In this document: in pieces, positions 27,826 through 36,332 of the stretch
Numbering within the stretch: position 1 is the stretch's first letter
Layout of the letters: the number at the start of each line of letters is the position of its first letter
From: SKHV01 sp963678565
GTDB lineage: Bacteria > Bacteroidota > Bacteroidia > Bacteroidales > Prolixibacteraceae
Assembly (NCBI GenBank): GCA_963678565.1
Contig: OY782875.1
Location: 3,038,001 to 3,102,000, forward strand
Direction of reading: 5' to 3'
Length of the DNA stretch: 64,000 bases
Program-made: the position numbers and the translations under genes
Notes under the pieces: model-generated
The model's database searches: none
What the model was told of the DNA's origin: nothing
What the model saw: only the letters and a program-made list of their open reading frames with translations

Positions 27826-28437
27826 ATGCTAATAAAACTCTATGATGAAAATCCTGACGAACGTAAAATCAGGCAAATCGTTGATATTTTAAATAGTGGT
27901 GGAGTAATAATTTATCCTACCGATACTGTTTATAGTTTAGGTTGTGCAATAAACCAGCACAAAGCGGTTGAAAGAATTGCACGCATCAAAGGTGTAAAGG
28001 TTGAAAAGGCGATGTTCTCTTTCATTTTTTACGATTTAAGTCATATTTCAGACTATACACGCCCAATTTCAAACTACATTTTTAAACTTCTAAAAAGAAA
28101 TATTCCTGGACCGTTTACGTTTATTTTAAATGCCAACAGCAATATTCCATCCTACTTTAAAGGTAAAAAGAAAACAGTTGGAATTCGAGTTCCAAATACA
28201 AATATCATTCGAGAAATAGTAAAAGAACTTGGGAGTCCAATTTTCTCAACGTCGATACACGATCAGGATAAAATTGTGGAATACACAACCGATCCTGAAT
28301 TAATAGAAGAAGACTACAAGAATTTGGTAGATGCTGTAATTGACGGAGGTTATAGTGGCAATAAAGTTTCAACAATTGTAGATTGCACAACTGATGAAAT
28401 AGAAATTTTAAGAGAAGGAAAAGGAGAATTAATTTAA
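27826..28437 (+). CDS. L-threonylcarbamoyladenylate synthase family protein (Sua5/YciO/TsaC)
   Basis: Members of this family make threonylcarbamoyl-AMP for the t6A modification of ANN-decoding tRNAs. The 203-residue protein has the family start GGVIIYPTDTVYSLGCAI, a KxR-like lysine patch (RIARIKGVKVEKAM), PGPFTFILNAN, and the later GIRVPN and STIVDCT segments. It lacks the extra C-terminal Sua5 domain. It may be either the true TsaC or the YciO paralog of unproven function; the sequence alone does not separate these. It follows trkH by 45 bases and precedes the sugar dehydrogenase by 31. Confidence 0.88.
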   Translation: MLIKLYDENPDERKIRQIVDILNSGGVIIYPTDTVYSLGCAINQHKAVERIARIKGVKVEKAMFSFIFYDLSHISDYTRPISNYIFKLLKRNIPGPFTFILNANSNIPSYFKGKKKTVGIRVPNTNIIREIVKELGSPIFSTSIHDQDKIVEYTTDPELIEEDYKNLVDAVIDGGYSGNKVSTIVDCTTDEIEILREGKGELI

Positions 28438-28468
28438 TCAAACTTAGCGCCATTTTTAAAAATATTTA

Positions 28469-29758
28469 ATGAGTAATTATAAATTAGCAATAATTGGTTT
28501 AGGTTATACCGGACTTCCATTAGCGCGACTATTTGCGACAAAATATCCTGTTATTGGTTACGATATAAATGCCCAACGTGTACATGAATTATCGAATGGA
28601 ATCGACCGTACCTTAGAAGTGGAGGAAGATTTACTGAAAGGCGTACTAAAAACAGAATACAAAAGCGAAGAAAATGGGCTTTTTTTTACCAATAACTTAA
28701 ATGATTTAAAAGCTTGCAATTGCTTCATTATTTCGGTTCCAACTCCTGTTGACAAACACAATAAACCCGATCTTTCGATATTACTAAACGCAAGTAGTAC
28801 AGTAGGTAAAGTAATTTCAAAAAACAATATTATAATATTTGAAAGCACCGTATATCCTGGAGCAACCGAAGAAGAATGTATTCCGGTATTAGAATCAACT
28901 TCTGGTTTAAAATTCAACCACGATTTCTTTGTGGGATATTCGCCAGAAAGAATTAATCCGGGAGATAAAACCAGAACTGTTGAGAAAGTTAAAAAAGTTA
29001 CCTCCGGATCAACGCCAGAAATTGCAGAAGTAATTAATCAACTTTATTGTTCGGTTATTGAAGCAGGTACTCATTTGGCGCCATCGATAAAAGTTGCTGA
29101 AGCAGCAAAAGTGATTGAAAATGCCCAGCGAGATATCAACATCGCTTTTGTGAATGAACTGGCAAAGATTTTTAATCTCTTAGAAATAGATACCAATGAG
29201 GTACTTGAGGCGGCTGGCACAAAGTGGAATTTCTTAAATTTTAAACCGGGTTTGGTTGGTGGTCATTGTATTGGAGTTGACCCATATTACTTGGCTCAAA
29301 AAGCAGAAGAAATGGGATACCATCCTGAAATCATTTTATCTGGTCGTCGGGTGAATGACAGTATGGGTGTTTTTATTGCAAGCGAAATTGTAAAGCTAAT
29401 GGTCAAGGCCGATATCCCAGTAAAATCGGCAAATGCGCTAATTCTTGGTATCACTTTTAAAGAAAACTGCACCGATATAAGAAACACCAAAGTAGTTGAC
29501 ATTTACCATGAATTGAAATCGTATGGAATTGATGTTTCTATTTACGATCCCTTAGCAAGTAAAGAAGAAGTTAAAACAGAATATGGGATTGAATTGATAG
29601 ATCAACTGAAAAATAAAAAATTCAATGCAGTAGTTCTAGCAGTCGCACATAACGAGTTTAAAATACTACAAACAGAAGAACTCACACTAGAAAAAGCTTC
29701 TGTAATCTACGATATTAAGTCGTTTTACGAGAAGACAAAAGTGAACGGAAGATTATAA
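28469..29758 (+). CDS. nucleotide sugar dehydrogenase, UDP-HexNAc 6-dehydrogenase type (TviB/WbpO-like)
   Basis: This NAD-dependent enzyme oxidises C6 of a UDP-N-acetylhexosamine to the uronic acid used in capsule or O-antigen. The 429 residues contain the N-terminal Rossmann motif IGLGYTGLPLARLF, the central dimer domain, the active-site segment PGLVGGHCIGVDPYYLA with the catalytic cysteine near residue 267, and the C-terminal UDP-binding domain (LILGITFKENCTDIRNTK). The GLGYTGLP and GHCIGVDPYYL forms favour the GlcNAc/GalNAc group over UDP-glucose dehydrogenase. No glycosyltransferase cluster is next to it. Confidence 0.9.
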   Translation: MSNYKLAIIGLGYTGLPLARLFATKYPVIGYDINAQRVHELSNGIDRTLEVEEDLLKGVLKTEYKSEENGLFFTNNLNDLKACNCFIISVPTPVDKHNKPDLSILLNASSTVGKVISKNNIIIFESTVYPGATEEECIPVLESTSGLKFNHDFFVGYSPERINPGDKTRTVEKVKKVTSGSTPEIAEVINQLYCSVIEAGTHLAPSIKVAEAAKVIENAQRDINIAFVNELAKIFNLLEIDTNEVLEAAGTKWNFLNFKPGLVGGHCIGVDPYYLAQKAEEMGYHPEIILSGRRVNDSMGVFIASEIVKLMVKADIPVKSANALILGITFKENCTDIRNTKVVDIYHELKSYGIDVSIYDPLASKEEVKTEYGIELIDQLKNKKFNAVVLAVAHNEFKILQTEELTLEKASVIYDIKSFYEKTKVNGRL

Positions 29759-29813
29759 GTTACATCCTTAGCTTACTTCATAAATAATTTTATTTCATTA
29801 ACTTAGTTCCATT

Positions 29814-30866
29814 ATGACAATGGAACACCTTGGATATAATAATGCTTTTGAATCGTATCGAAAAAACAACAAGCTCGATTCTTTTCAGATTGGGCGAGTA
29901 ATTTCCGAACACAAAGAACGTTATGTTGTACGTACCGAGAATGGGGAATTTCAAGGTGAAATTATAGGGAATTTAAGATTCGCTGCACAAAGTAGAGCTG
30001 ATTTTCCTGCGGTCGGAGATTGGGTGGCTGTTACTGAGTTAGACGATACAAAAGTGCTGATTTATAGCATTTATCCAAGACAAACTGTGTTAGCGCGACT
30101 AGCGATTGGAAAACAATCTGACAACCAAATTATTGCAACGAATATTGATTATGCTTTGATTGTATTCGCTGCCGATCGTGATTTTAATATCAACAGAATT
30201 GAACGTTATCTCACCATTTGTAATTCTGCAAAAGTAACGCCTATTTTAATATTGAATAAAATTGATTTAGTATCATCTACCGAGTTAAAGGAACTTACTG
30301 ACAAAATAAAAACTCGTCTACCTCAATTAGAATTATTATCAATCAGTAATTATACCAAATTAGGGATTGAAGAAATTGAAAGAAAATTGATAAAAACCAA
30401 GACCTATTGCTTACTTGGATCATCGGGAGTTGGCAAGTCTACTCTTTTAAACAATTTATTGAAATCTGATAAAATGCAAACTTCGGAATTAAGTGAAAGC
30501 AACCAAAAAGGGCGACACACGACCAGTCATCGAGAGCTTTTCATCCTCGATAATGGTGCAATTTTGATCGACAATCCCGGTATGCGCGAGGTTGGAATTT
30601 CAGATTCAAATGGAGGCCTTGAAGCTACTTTTGATTCGATTTCGGATTTTGCTAAAAATTGTAAATACAAAAACTGTTCACACACCAACGAATATGGATG
30701 CGCAGTGATACAAGCTGTTGAAGACAATGCATTAAATCGAAATTCCTACCAAAATTATCTTAAAATGCTTCGCGAAAAAGAGTTTTATGAATCAAGCGTA
30801 GCTGAAAAAAGACAAAAAGACAAAACTTTTGGCAAACACATTAAGCAATTCAAAAAGAATCGATAG
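29814..30866 (+). CDS. rsgA: small ribosomal subunit biogenesis GTPase RsgA
   Basis: RsgA is a circularly permuted GTPase that checks late maturation of the 30S subunit. The 350-residue protein has an N-terminal OB fold, then G4 (LNKIDL) ahead of G1 (GSSGVGKSTLLNNLL) and G3 (DNPGMR), the permuted order diagnostic for the family. The zinc-finger segment with CKYKNCSHTNEYGC is at about 283-296. The basic C-terminal tail ends FGKHIKQFKKNR. ATG at 29814 or 29820 could be the start. Confidence 0.96.
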   Translation: MTMEHLGYNNAFESYRKNNKLDSFQIGRVISEHKERYVVRTENGEFQGEIIGNLRFAAQSRADFPAVGDWVAVTELDDTKVLIYSIYPRQTVLARLAIGKQSDNQIIATNIDYALIVFAADRDFNINRIERYLTICNSAKVTPILILNKIDLVSSTELKELTDKIKTRLPQLELLSISNYTKLGIEEIERKLIKTKTYCLLGSSGVGKSTLLNNLLKSDKMQTSELSESNQKGRHTTSHRELFILDNGAILIDNPGMREVGISDSNGGLEATFDSISDFAKNCKYKNCSHTNEYGCAVIQAVEDNALNRNSYQNYLKMLREKEFYESSVAEKRQKDKTFGKHIKQFKKNR

Positions 30867-30881
30867 CCAGCTCAAATACAT

Positions 30882-30906
30882 AAACACTCAGCCAATACAA
30901 GTGTTT
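30882..30906 (+). terminator. weak hairpin after rsgA
   Basis: A 7-bp stem (AAACACT / AGTGTTT) with an 11-nt loop follows the rsgA stop by 15 bases. It has only a short T run, so terminator activity is doubtful. Confidence 0.3.
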
Positions 30907-30950
30907 CTATATCCAGATATTCTTATTTAGACTAGATTAATTTTATTTAT

Positions 30951-30985
30951 AAGTTATTTTTGGATATTTTTATCCGAAATAACTT
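30951..30985 (+). promoter_or_regulatory. inverted repeat in the ricT leader
   Basis: Long arms AAGTTATTT and AAATAACTT enclose a second stem GGATA / TATCC, closing 12 bases before the ricT ATG. It could be an operator or a leader hairpin that affects translation. No ligand motif is recognised. Confidence 0.4.
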
Positions 30986-30997
30986 AAAATATTATTT

Positions 30998-32128
30998 ATG
31001 GGATGTGCAAGTTGCTCAATGAGCATGGAAGGAAATAGACCCGCAACCTTAACTACTCACGATTGGTTAAAAGAATTACCAGACACCAGCCATATATCTA
31101 AAATCGTTGAAATTCGATTTAAAGGAAATCATAAAGACTTTTTTGTAAACGAAGATGATGTTCCAATTAAGATTGGAGACACAGTAGTTGTTGCTACCAC
31201 TCCGGGGCATGATGTTGGGGTTGTTTCGTTAACCGGAACACTGGCAAAGAAACAGTTCGATCGAAAAGTAAAAAGCCCAAGTCGACATACATGGAATAAA
31301 ATTTACAGAGTAGCAACCCCGGGTGATAAGGAACGCTGGGAAGAAGCTAAAAAAAGAGAATATGCAGTTATGGTTCGTTCTCGACAAATTGCAACTGAAC
31401 TTGGTCTTGAAATGAAGATTGGTGACGTTGAATTTAGAGGCGATGGAGCCAAAGCAATTTTCTATTATATTGCTGAAAAGCGAGTTGACTTCAGAGAATT
31501 AATTAAACGTTATGCTAGAGAATTCAGAATCAAAATCGAGATGAAGCAAATTGGTGCTCGTCAGGAAGCAGGAATGGTTGGAGGAGTTGGTTCATGCGGC
31601 CGAGAGCTTTGTTGCTCTACTTGGCGTACCGATTTTTCAAGCGTAACCTCCAACGCTGCAATCGTGCAAGGTTTATCACCAAGTGCAGGCAAAATGGCGG
31701 GACAGTGTGGTAAATTAAAATGTTGTTTGATGTATGAGTTGGATAGTTATTTGGAAGCCAAAAAAGATTTTCCGGTAGAGCTTCTAACCCTCGAAACAGA
31801 AGATGGACTTGCGAAACATTTTAAAACAGATATCCTTGCAAAGAAAATTTGGTATACCATTGAAAAAGGAAACATCAACAAACCTTTTGTGTTAGATCTG
31901 AAAGATGTAAAAGCGATTATTCAGTTGAACAAACGAGGTAAACAACCTTCTATTAATAAATACATTATTGGAATTGAAACAGAACAGCCTTTATCGATGG
32001 ACGTTGGTTCGGTAGATATGAAGTTCATGGATAAACAAAAGAAGAAACCTTCGAGAAACAACAATAAAAAGCGACGTAAAAAATCAAATAATTATCGCAA
32101 ACCTGTAAAGGCAAAAGCGAAAGCTTAA
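30998..32128 (+). CDS. ricT: PSP1-domain protein, RicT-like iron-sulfur regulatory subunit
   Basis: RicT (YaaT) belongs to the PSP1 family, which in Bacillus forms a complex with two partners that holds iron-sulfur clusters and tunes RNA cleavage. The 376-residue protein has the PSP1 core at about 100-190 and two cysteine clusters typical of the family, GSCGRELCCSTW and GQCGKLKCCLMYE, at about 200-245. An extra MGCASCS motif stands at the very N-terminus, and a strongly basic tail lies after residue 350. It ends in a terminator shared with the convergent mevalonate operon. Other Ric proteins are not in the window, so its role in this phylum is uncertain. Confidence 0.85.
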   Translation: MGCASCSMSMEGNRPATLTTHDWLKELPDTSHISKIVEIRFKGNHKDFFVNEDDVPIKIGDTVVVATTPGHDVGVVSLTGTLAKKQFDRKVKSPSRHTWNKIYRVATPGDKERWEEAKKREYAVMVRSRQIATELGLEMKIGDVEFRGDGAKAIFYYIAEKRVDFRELIKRYAREFRIKIEMKQIGARQEAGMVGGVGSCGRELCCSTWRTDFSSVTSNAAIVQGLSPSAGKMAGQCGKLKCCLMYELDSYLEAKKDFPVELLTLETEDGLAKHFKTDILAKKIWYTIEKGNINKPFVLDLKDVKAIIQLNKRGKQPSINKYIIGIETEQPLSMDVGSVDMKFMDKQKKKPSRNNNKKRRKKSNNYRKPVKAKAKA

Positions 32129-32139
32129 AATTTTCACTG

Positions 32140-32172
32140 ATAGCTTCCAATCTTAATTGATTTGGAAGCTAT
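32140..32172. terminator. convergent terminator for ricT, overlapping the mevalonate-kinase stop
   Basis: An 11-bp perfect stem (ATAGCTTCCAA / TTGGAAGCTAT) is followed on the plus strand by six T. The stop codon of the convergent kinase gene lies in its loop (32153-32155), so the right arm is coding sequence on the minus strand. Confidence 0.8.
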
Positions 32173-33097
32173 TTTTTATTTCGAGTATTTTATTTTTCGC
32201 TGGATGAAATCCCAACATAAAACCTCCACCACCCGATCCTAATAATTTAAGCAATAGTTGATCCTTTCTCGAACTTTCAAAAACTTTCTTTATTTCCTCT
32301 GGAATCATCTCTCTCAAGTTTTCCAACTGAAATTGATTTATCAAGCTTAAACTTTCAAAAAAAATAGTAGAGTCTTTGGTTAACATTGCTTCAATTGCTT
32401 GATTATTTATAGCAACATACTCATCGTTAAATATTTTACGAAACGAATCTACTTCCATCTTTTCAATAAACAATTTTACCAATGGCGAGGTTGGACTTGT
32501 CAACTTAGTATCCAATAATAAAATCTGCCAAGGCAATTCTTCTATTTTTAAATCAACCAGTTGTAGCGAATTATTTTCCAATAATATCGGACGGTTTAAA
32601 AAGGACACCAACGGATCAAGTCCAGAACTCCGGCCATGAAAATAGGATTCTAACAGTGAGAAATCATCTCGCAAAGCCATCAATATTTCAGAAGATAAAT
32701 TTGAAGTGTCTAAATTAAAAATACCAAATTGGTTGTAAATAGCTGCGCACAAAGCTCCAGAACTACCAACGCCATATTGTAATGGGATGTTAGATTCGAA
32801 ATACAAACCATCAAACAAGCTTTTTTGAAATGCCGCGACCTTGATTGGATAATTCATTTTCTCATTCAATTTATTCATTGAATACCATTTTATGAATTTC
32901 TCAAGTTCATAAGCACTTTCTTTTTGGCTTGCAATAGAATCTGATGAAATTTTTGAAAAACATCCTGAAAATTTATCAAACGGAATCGTCAATGCTTTTG
33001 CACCAAACATTAAACCATATTCACCAAAGAGTAATAACTTTCCCGGATACTTTCTCATATTACAATTGAATTGGTCCTTCTCCGATTTCATCATCAA
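32153..33097 (-). CDS. GHMP kinase, probable mevalonate kinase
   Basis: The 314-residue protein has the three GHMP-kinase motifs: GKLLLFGEYGLMFGAKAL near residue 18, the ATP-binding loop YGVGSSGALCAAI near 108, and the C-terminal LLKLLGSGGGGFMLGFHP. The FHGRSSGLDPLVSF segment resembles the mevalonate-kinase region that carries the catalytic Asp. It is the last gene of the mevalonate operon and overlaps the decarboxylase gene by 38 bases. Bacteroidota with this operon carry two such kinases, and the split between mevalonate kinase and phosphomevalonate kinase is an inference. Alternative: it is the phosphomevalonate kinase and the gene at 34097 is the mevalonate kinase. Confidence 0.8.
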   Translation of the reverse strand: MMMKSEKDQFNCNMRKYPGKLLLFGEYGLMFGAKALTIPFDKFSGCFSKISSDSIASQKESAYELEKFIKWYSMNKLNEKMNYPIKVAAFQKSLFDGLYFESNIPLQYGVGSSGALCAAIYNQFGIFNLDTSNLSSEILMALRDDFSLLESYFHGRSSGLDPLVSFLNRPILLENNSLQLVDLKIEELPWQILLLDTKLTSPTSPLVKLFIEKMEVDSFRKIFNDEYVAINNQAIEAMLTKDSTIFFESLSLINQFQLENLREMIPEEIKKVFESSRKDQLLLKLLGSGGGGFMLGFHPAKNKILEIKNSFQIN

Positions 33098-34124
33098 GCC
33101 ATCGTTGATTGCTTGTCAATGCTAACAATTCTGTTTCAATAAATTGATGAACTTCTGTTTTATTATTTTTCCAGTAGAGTAAATGAATATTCGGCCCGGC
33201 ATCGATAGTAAAACCAATAGGAATCCCCGTAGATTCGCGGTAATTTCTAATTTTTTCAATGATTTCTAAACTATTTGGTTTCAGCAATACAAACGAAGGA
33301 TTTGAGGTCATCATCATTGCATGCAAACTCAAAGCTTCTTGCTCAACAAGATTGAGAAACTCAAACTCACGTCCAGCTTCCGACATCATTGAAAGTATTT
33401 TCCGGCCTGTTTGATTAGCCTGGTCTAGTCGGGCATCTTTGTAAATATGTGAGTTCATTAATTGATGACCTGCCGAACTCGATACTTTTTTCTCTCCTGA
33501 GTCAACTAATAAAACCGCATCACATAGCTTAAAATAACTAGGATGAATAGTTTCAGAAACATTAATTGCAAACTGACTTGATGAAGCGTTTACGACTTCA
33601 GATGCTCCCCACCAATTAAAACCACCATAAACCGATCGACATGCACTACCGCTGCCAATTCTAGCCCAAAATGAAGCCTCCTGTAGCAATTTCTCTTTGG
33701 ATAAACGAACTCCAGTAATCTGTTGATTTAGGTCGACCAAACACAACGCTAATGCACCAAAAGCAGATGCTGATGAGGCAATCCCGGCTGAATGCGGGAA
33801 GGTATTTTTACTTTCTATTTGAAATGAATACTCTTTAATCCAAGAATATTTTTTAGCAACGCGCTCAAAGTATTTTTCAATTCGAGGAAGAAATAATGAT
33901 TGCTGTCCTTCAAATAAAAATTGAATCCACGTTGCCCCTTTTTCAATAACTTTGATAGAAGTCTGAGTCGTTGAATTTTGTAAACTAAAACTGATAGATG
34001 GATTCATTGGAAGTTGCTCTTCGAGCTTTCCCCAATACTTTACGAGGGCAATATTAGAAGGACAGTTCCAGCTTGATTCAAATTTCGCCATGGAAATTAG
34101 TTGTTTAAAACAATTTCGCGCCAA
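33060..34124 (-). CDS. mvaD: diphosphomevalonate decarboxylase
   Basis: The enzyme converts mevalonate diphosphate to isopentenyl diphosphate with ATP. The 354-residue protein shows the family signature CPSNIALVKYWGK near 20, NPSISFSL just after, HSAGIASSASAFGALAL near 113-129 as the phosphate-binding loop, GSGSACRSVYGGFNWW near 155, and TIDAGPNIHLLY near 318. The Asp of ATP-dependent decarboxylation is kept, so this is a decarboxylase rather than a paralogous kinase. It overlaps its neighbours on both sides (28 and 38 bases), which means tight translational coupling. Confidence 0.95.
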   Translation of the reverse strand: MARNCFKQLISMAKFESSWNCPSNIALVKYWGKLEEQLPMNPSISFSLQNSTTQTSIKVIEKGATWIQFLFEGQQSLFLPRIEKYFERVAKKYSWIKEYSFQIESKNTFPHSAGIASSASAFGALALCLVDLNQQITGVRLSKEKLLQEASFWARIGSGSACRSVYGGFNWWGASEVVNASSSQFAINVSETIHPSYFKLCDAVLLVDSGEKKVSSSAGHQLMNSHIYKDARLDQANQTGRKILSMMSEAGREFEFLNLVEQEALSLHAMMMTSNPSFVLLKPNSLEIIEKIRNYRESTGIPIGFTIDAGPNIHLLYWKNNKTEVHQFIETELLALTSNQRWLDDEIGEGPIQL

Positions 34125-35029
34125 GGAAATACTACTCGCAATCCTTTGCGTTTAAAGTAGTTTAAAACATCGCGATCTTGCATTGATGTAGCCACTAAAT
34201 AAAAATCACCTCCCCAAGCTCCAAGTGATTTTATTTCACCATCTAAATCGCTAAAATATTGTTGTTTTACTGGTTCGATATTTATTAAATCGCTTACTAA
34301 ACTTTCATGTTCCACAATTAATTTCTGAAAATCAGTTAAAGTTTTTGCACCTGCAATTGACTTTGTTATTTCATTCATTGTCTCCACCATATTTGAAGAA
34401 ATACCTCCTTCGTTTAAGAAACGACGAACTTCGTTTCGGGTACTTTTTTTAGCTCCCGAATATATAAAATACAAATTATCGAGGAATGGAAAGTTTAAAT
34501 CAACTGAATGTGGAGTTTCATTTTTTTTATAGAAAATAGGACCATTTGCTGTTGCACATGCTATATCAAATCCACTTCCGTGAAAAATTAACTCGTTTAA
34601 TTTAAAAGGATCAACATTGGCCCAGTTAGCTAAATTGGCAATCAAAGTACTACTACTACCTAAGCCCCATTGGTTGTTGAAATCAATTTTGGTATGAACC
34701 TCAAGTCCATCAACTGGATAAAATTCAGGATTTAATTTTTGAATTGCACGAAAAGTTTCTTTTAAAATTGTTGCCTTTTCAAAATCAGAACAATTTACAA
34801 TTTCAAAATTTGGCAACGAAAATTCGCACGAAAACCAAAGTCCTTCCTGCATGAATGCTTTCCAACGAAGAATTCCATTTTCGCGACCGGAATTTACATC
34901 CATCTGTTGTCCGTATTGTAATGGCAAAGCAATTGATTTAGCGCCATGCAAAACAAAATACTCGCTGGTTAACAATAATTTACCATGCGCTTTATATGTA
35001 TTCTTGACTTCTTTAATTTCGTCTATCAT
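34097..35029 (-). CDS. GYDIA-type GHMP kinase, mevalonate-pathway kinase
   Basis: The 310-residue protein is a GHMP kinase with an N-terminal GKLLLTSEYFVLHGAKSIAL, an ATP loop WGLGSSSTLIANLANW near 130-145, and the segment GSGFDIACATANGPIFY, a variant of the GYDIA motif that names the Bacteroidota family. It is placed between HMG-CoA reductase and the decarboxylase and overlaps both neighbours (17 and 28 bases), so it belongs to the pathway. It presumably phosphorylates mevalonate or phosphomevalonate; which one is not decided by sequence. Confidence 0.82.
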   Translation of the reverse strand: MIDEIKEVKNTYKAHGKLLLTSEYFVLHGAKSIALPLQYGQQMDVNSGRENGILRWKAFMQEGLWFSCEFSLPNFEIVNCSDFEKATILKETFRAIQKLNPEFYPVDGLEVHTKIDFNNQWGLGSSSTLIANLANWANVDPFKLNELIFHGSGFDIACATANGPIFYKKNETPHSVDLNFPFLDNLYFIYSGAKKSTRNEVRRFLNEGGISSNMVETMNEITKSIAGAKTLTDFQKLIVEHESLVSDLINIEPVKQQYFSDLDGEIKSLGAWGGDFYLVATSMQDRDVLNYFKRKGLRVVFPWREIVLNN

Positions 35030-36332
35030 CTTTTAAAAATTGCTCAACGTCAGAAAAGCTAACTTCTTTGTCTACAAAATAAGTTTTTGCAGCCTGTTTT
35101 TGTTCACTCGTTGCATTTAATACATTTAAAATATTCGTCAAATGCATTTTCATATGCCCTTTTTGAATTCCAGTGGTCGTTAATGCATTTACCGCCGACC
35201 AATTTGATGCCAATCCTGCCACTGCAAAATATTGCATTAATTCTTCTGCACAAGGATTTTCCAAAATCTTCATGGCCATTTTAGCCATCGGATGTAAAGC
35301 AGTTACACCACCAACCACACCAACTGCTAGAGCTATTTCCAGTTCAAATTTAAATATTCCATTATTTATTTCAGCATTACTCAAACCAGCGTATTTTCCA
35401 TTGCGCGCTGCAAAAGCATGTCCGCCAGCTTCAATTGCTCTGAAATCATTTCCGGTTGCTAAAGCCAGTGCATCAATTCCATTAAAGATTCCTTTATTAT
35501 GCGTTACGGCTCTTGAAACATCGTTCTTTGCAATATGAACTGCTTGCACAAACTTATTGGCTATATTATTGGCTTCCCTGTCTGAAACAGATAAATCTGA
35601 TACTGGACACTCTACCCAAACTTTCACAACACTTTCAGGAACATAATTGGATAAAATTGCCATAATAATTTCGCCATCACGTTCTTCAACAGACCAACTT
35701 GTTTGCTTATTAAAATAGCTTATCAAAGATTTTCCAAATTGCTCAAGAATTGAATTAATAAAATTCGCCCCCATTGCATCCTTGGTGTCAAAGTCGACAT
35801 CGAGTTGATAGTAATTTGGTAGAATTTCAGGTAGATATTTCAATTCAATATTTTGAATACCGCCCCCACGCTTTTCCATTTTATGGCTAATTGCCATTGC
35901 TTCTGTTCGAAGTAATTTGGCAATTGAGTTAAATTCTTCTTTTAATTTCTCAGGTTTCCCTTTCCATGTAAAATGAAGCTGTCCCTTTTTAATGGTACTA
36001 ATTACTTCTGCATGAAATCCACCTCTTTTAGCCCAAAATCCGGCTGCTTTTGCCAATGCTGCAACAACTGAACTTTCTTCGGTTACAAATGGTAAAACAT
36101 GAAATTTTCCATTAATTAGAAAATTGGGAGCTACTGCAAAAGGAAAATGAAAATTCGAGAGATGGTTTTCGCTTAAATCAACTATAATTTGTTGCGATTC
36201 CTTATCAGAACTCTCAAATTGTTCAAAAATTGAATTCGGAGATTCTCCTAAATCCAATTGCTCTTGAAGCCATTTTATTTTTTGTTCTTTAGTGAACTTT
36301 GAAAAACCTACTATTGCCTTATTTTCCTTCAT
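35013..36332 (-). CDS. mvaA: hydroxymethylglutaryl-CoA reductase, class II
   Basis: The enzyme reduces HMG-CoA to mevalonate. The 439-residue soluble protein has no membrane anchor and the class II layout: GFSKFTKEQKIKWL at the start, VAPNFLINGKFHVLPFVTEESSVVAALAKAA as the substrate region, DAMGANFINSILE near 190, the HNKGIFNGIDALALATGNDFRAIEAGGHAFAA active-site block, and VVGGVTALHPMAKMA near 330. It overlaps the isomerase gene (14 bases) and the following kinase (17 bases). Although class II enzymes can work in the degradative direction, the downstream kinases and decarboxylase here mean synthesis. Confidence 0.95.
   Translation of the reverse strand: MKENKAIVGFSKFTKEQKIKWLQEQLDLGESPNSIFEQFESSDKESQQIIVDLSENHLSNFHFPFAVAPNFLINGKFHVLPFVTEESSVVAALAKAAGFWAKRGGFHAEVISTIKKGQLHFTWKGKPEKLKEEFNSIAKLLRTEAMAISHKMEKRGGGIQNIELKYLPEILPNYYQLDVDFDTKDAMGANFINSILEQFGKSLISYFNKQTSWSVEERDGEIIMAILSNYVPESVVKVWVECPVSDLSVSDREANNIANKFVQAVHIAKNDVSRAVTHNKGIFNGIDALALATGNDFRAIEAGGHAFAARNGKYAGLSNAEINNGIFKFELEIALAVGVVGGVTALHPMAKMAMKILENPCAEELMQYFAVAGLASNWSAVNALTTTGIQKGHMKMHLTNILNVLNATSEQKQAAKTYFVDKEVSFSDVEQFLKDDRRN

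Noticed and set aside
35013..36332. HMG-CoA reductase acting in mevalonate breakdown
   Set aside because: The class II type allows it, but the gene is translationally coupled to kinases, decarboxylase and isomerase of synthesis, and no HMG-CoA lyase is nearby.
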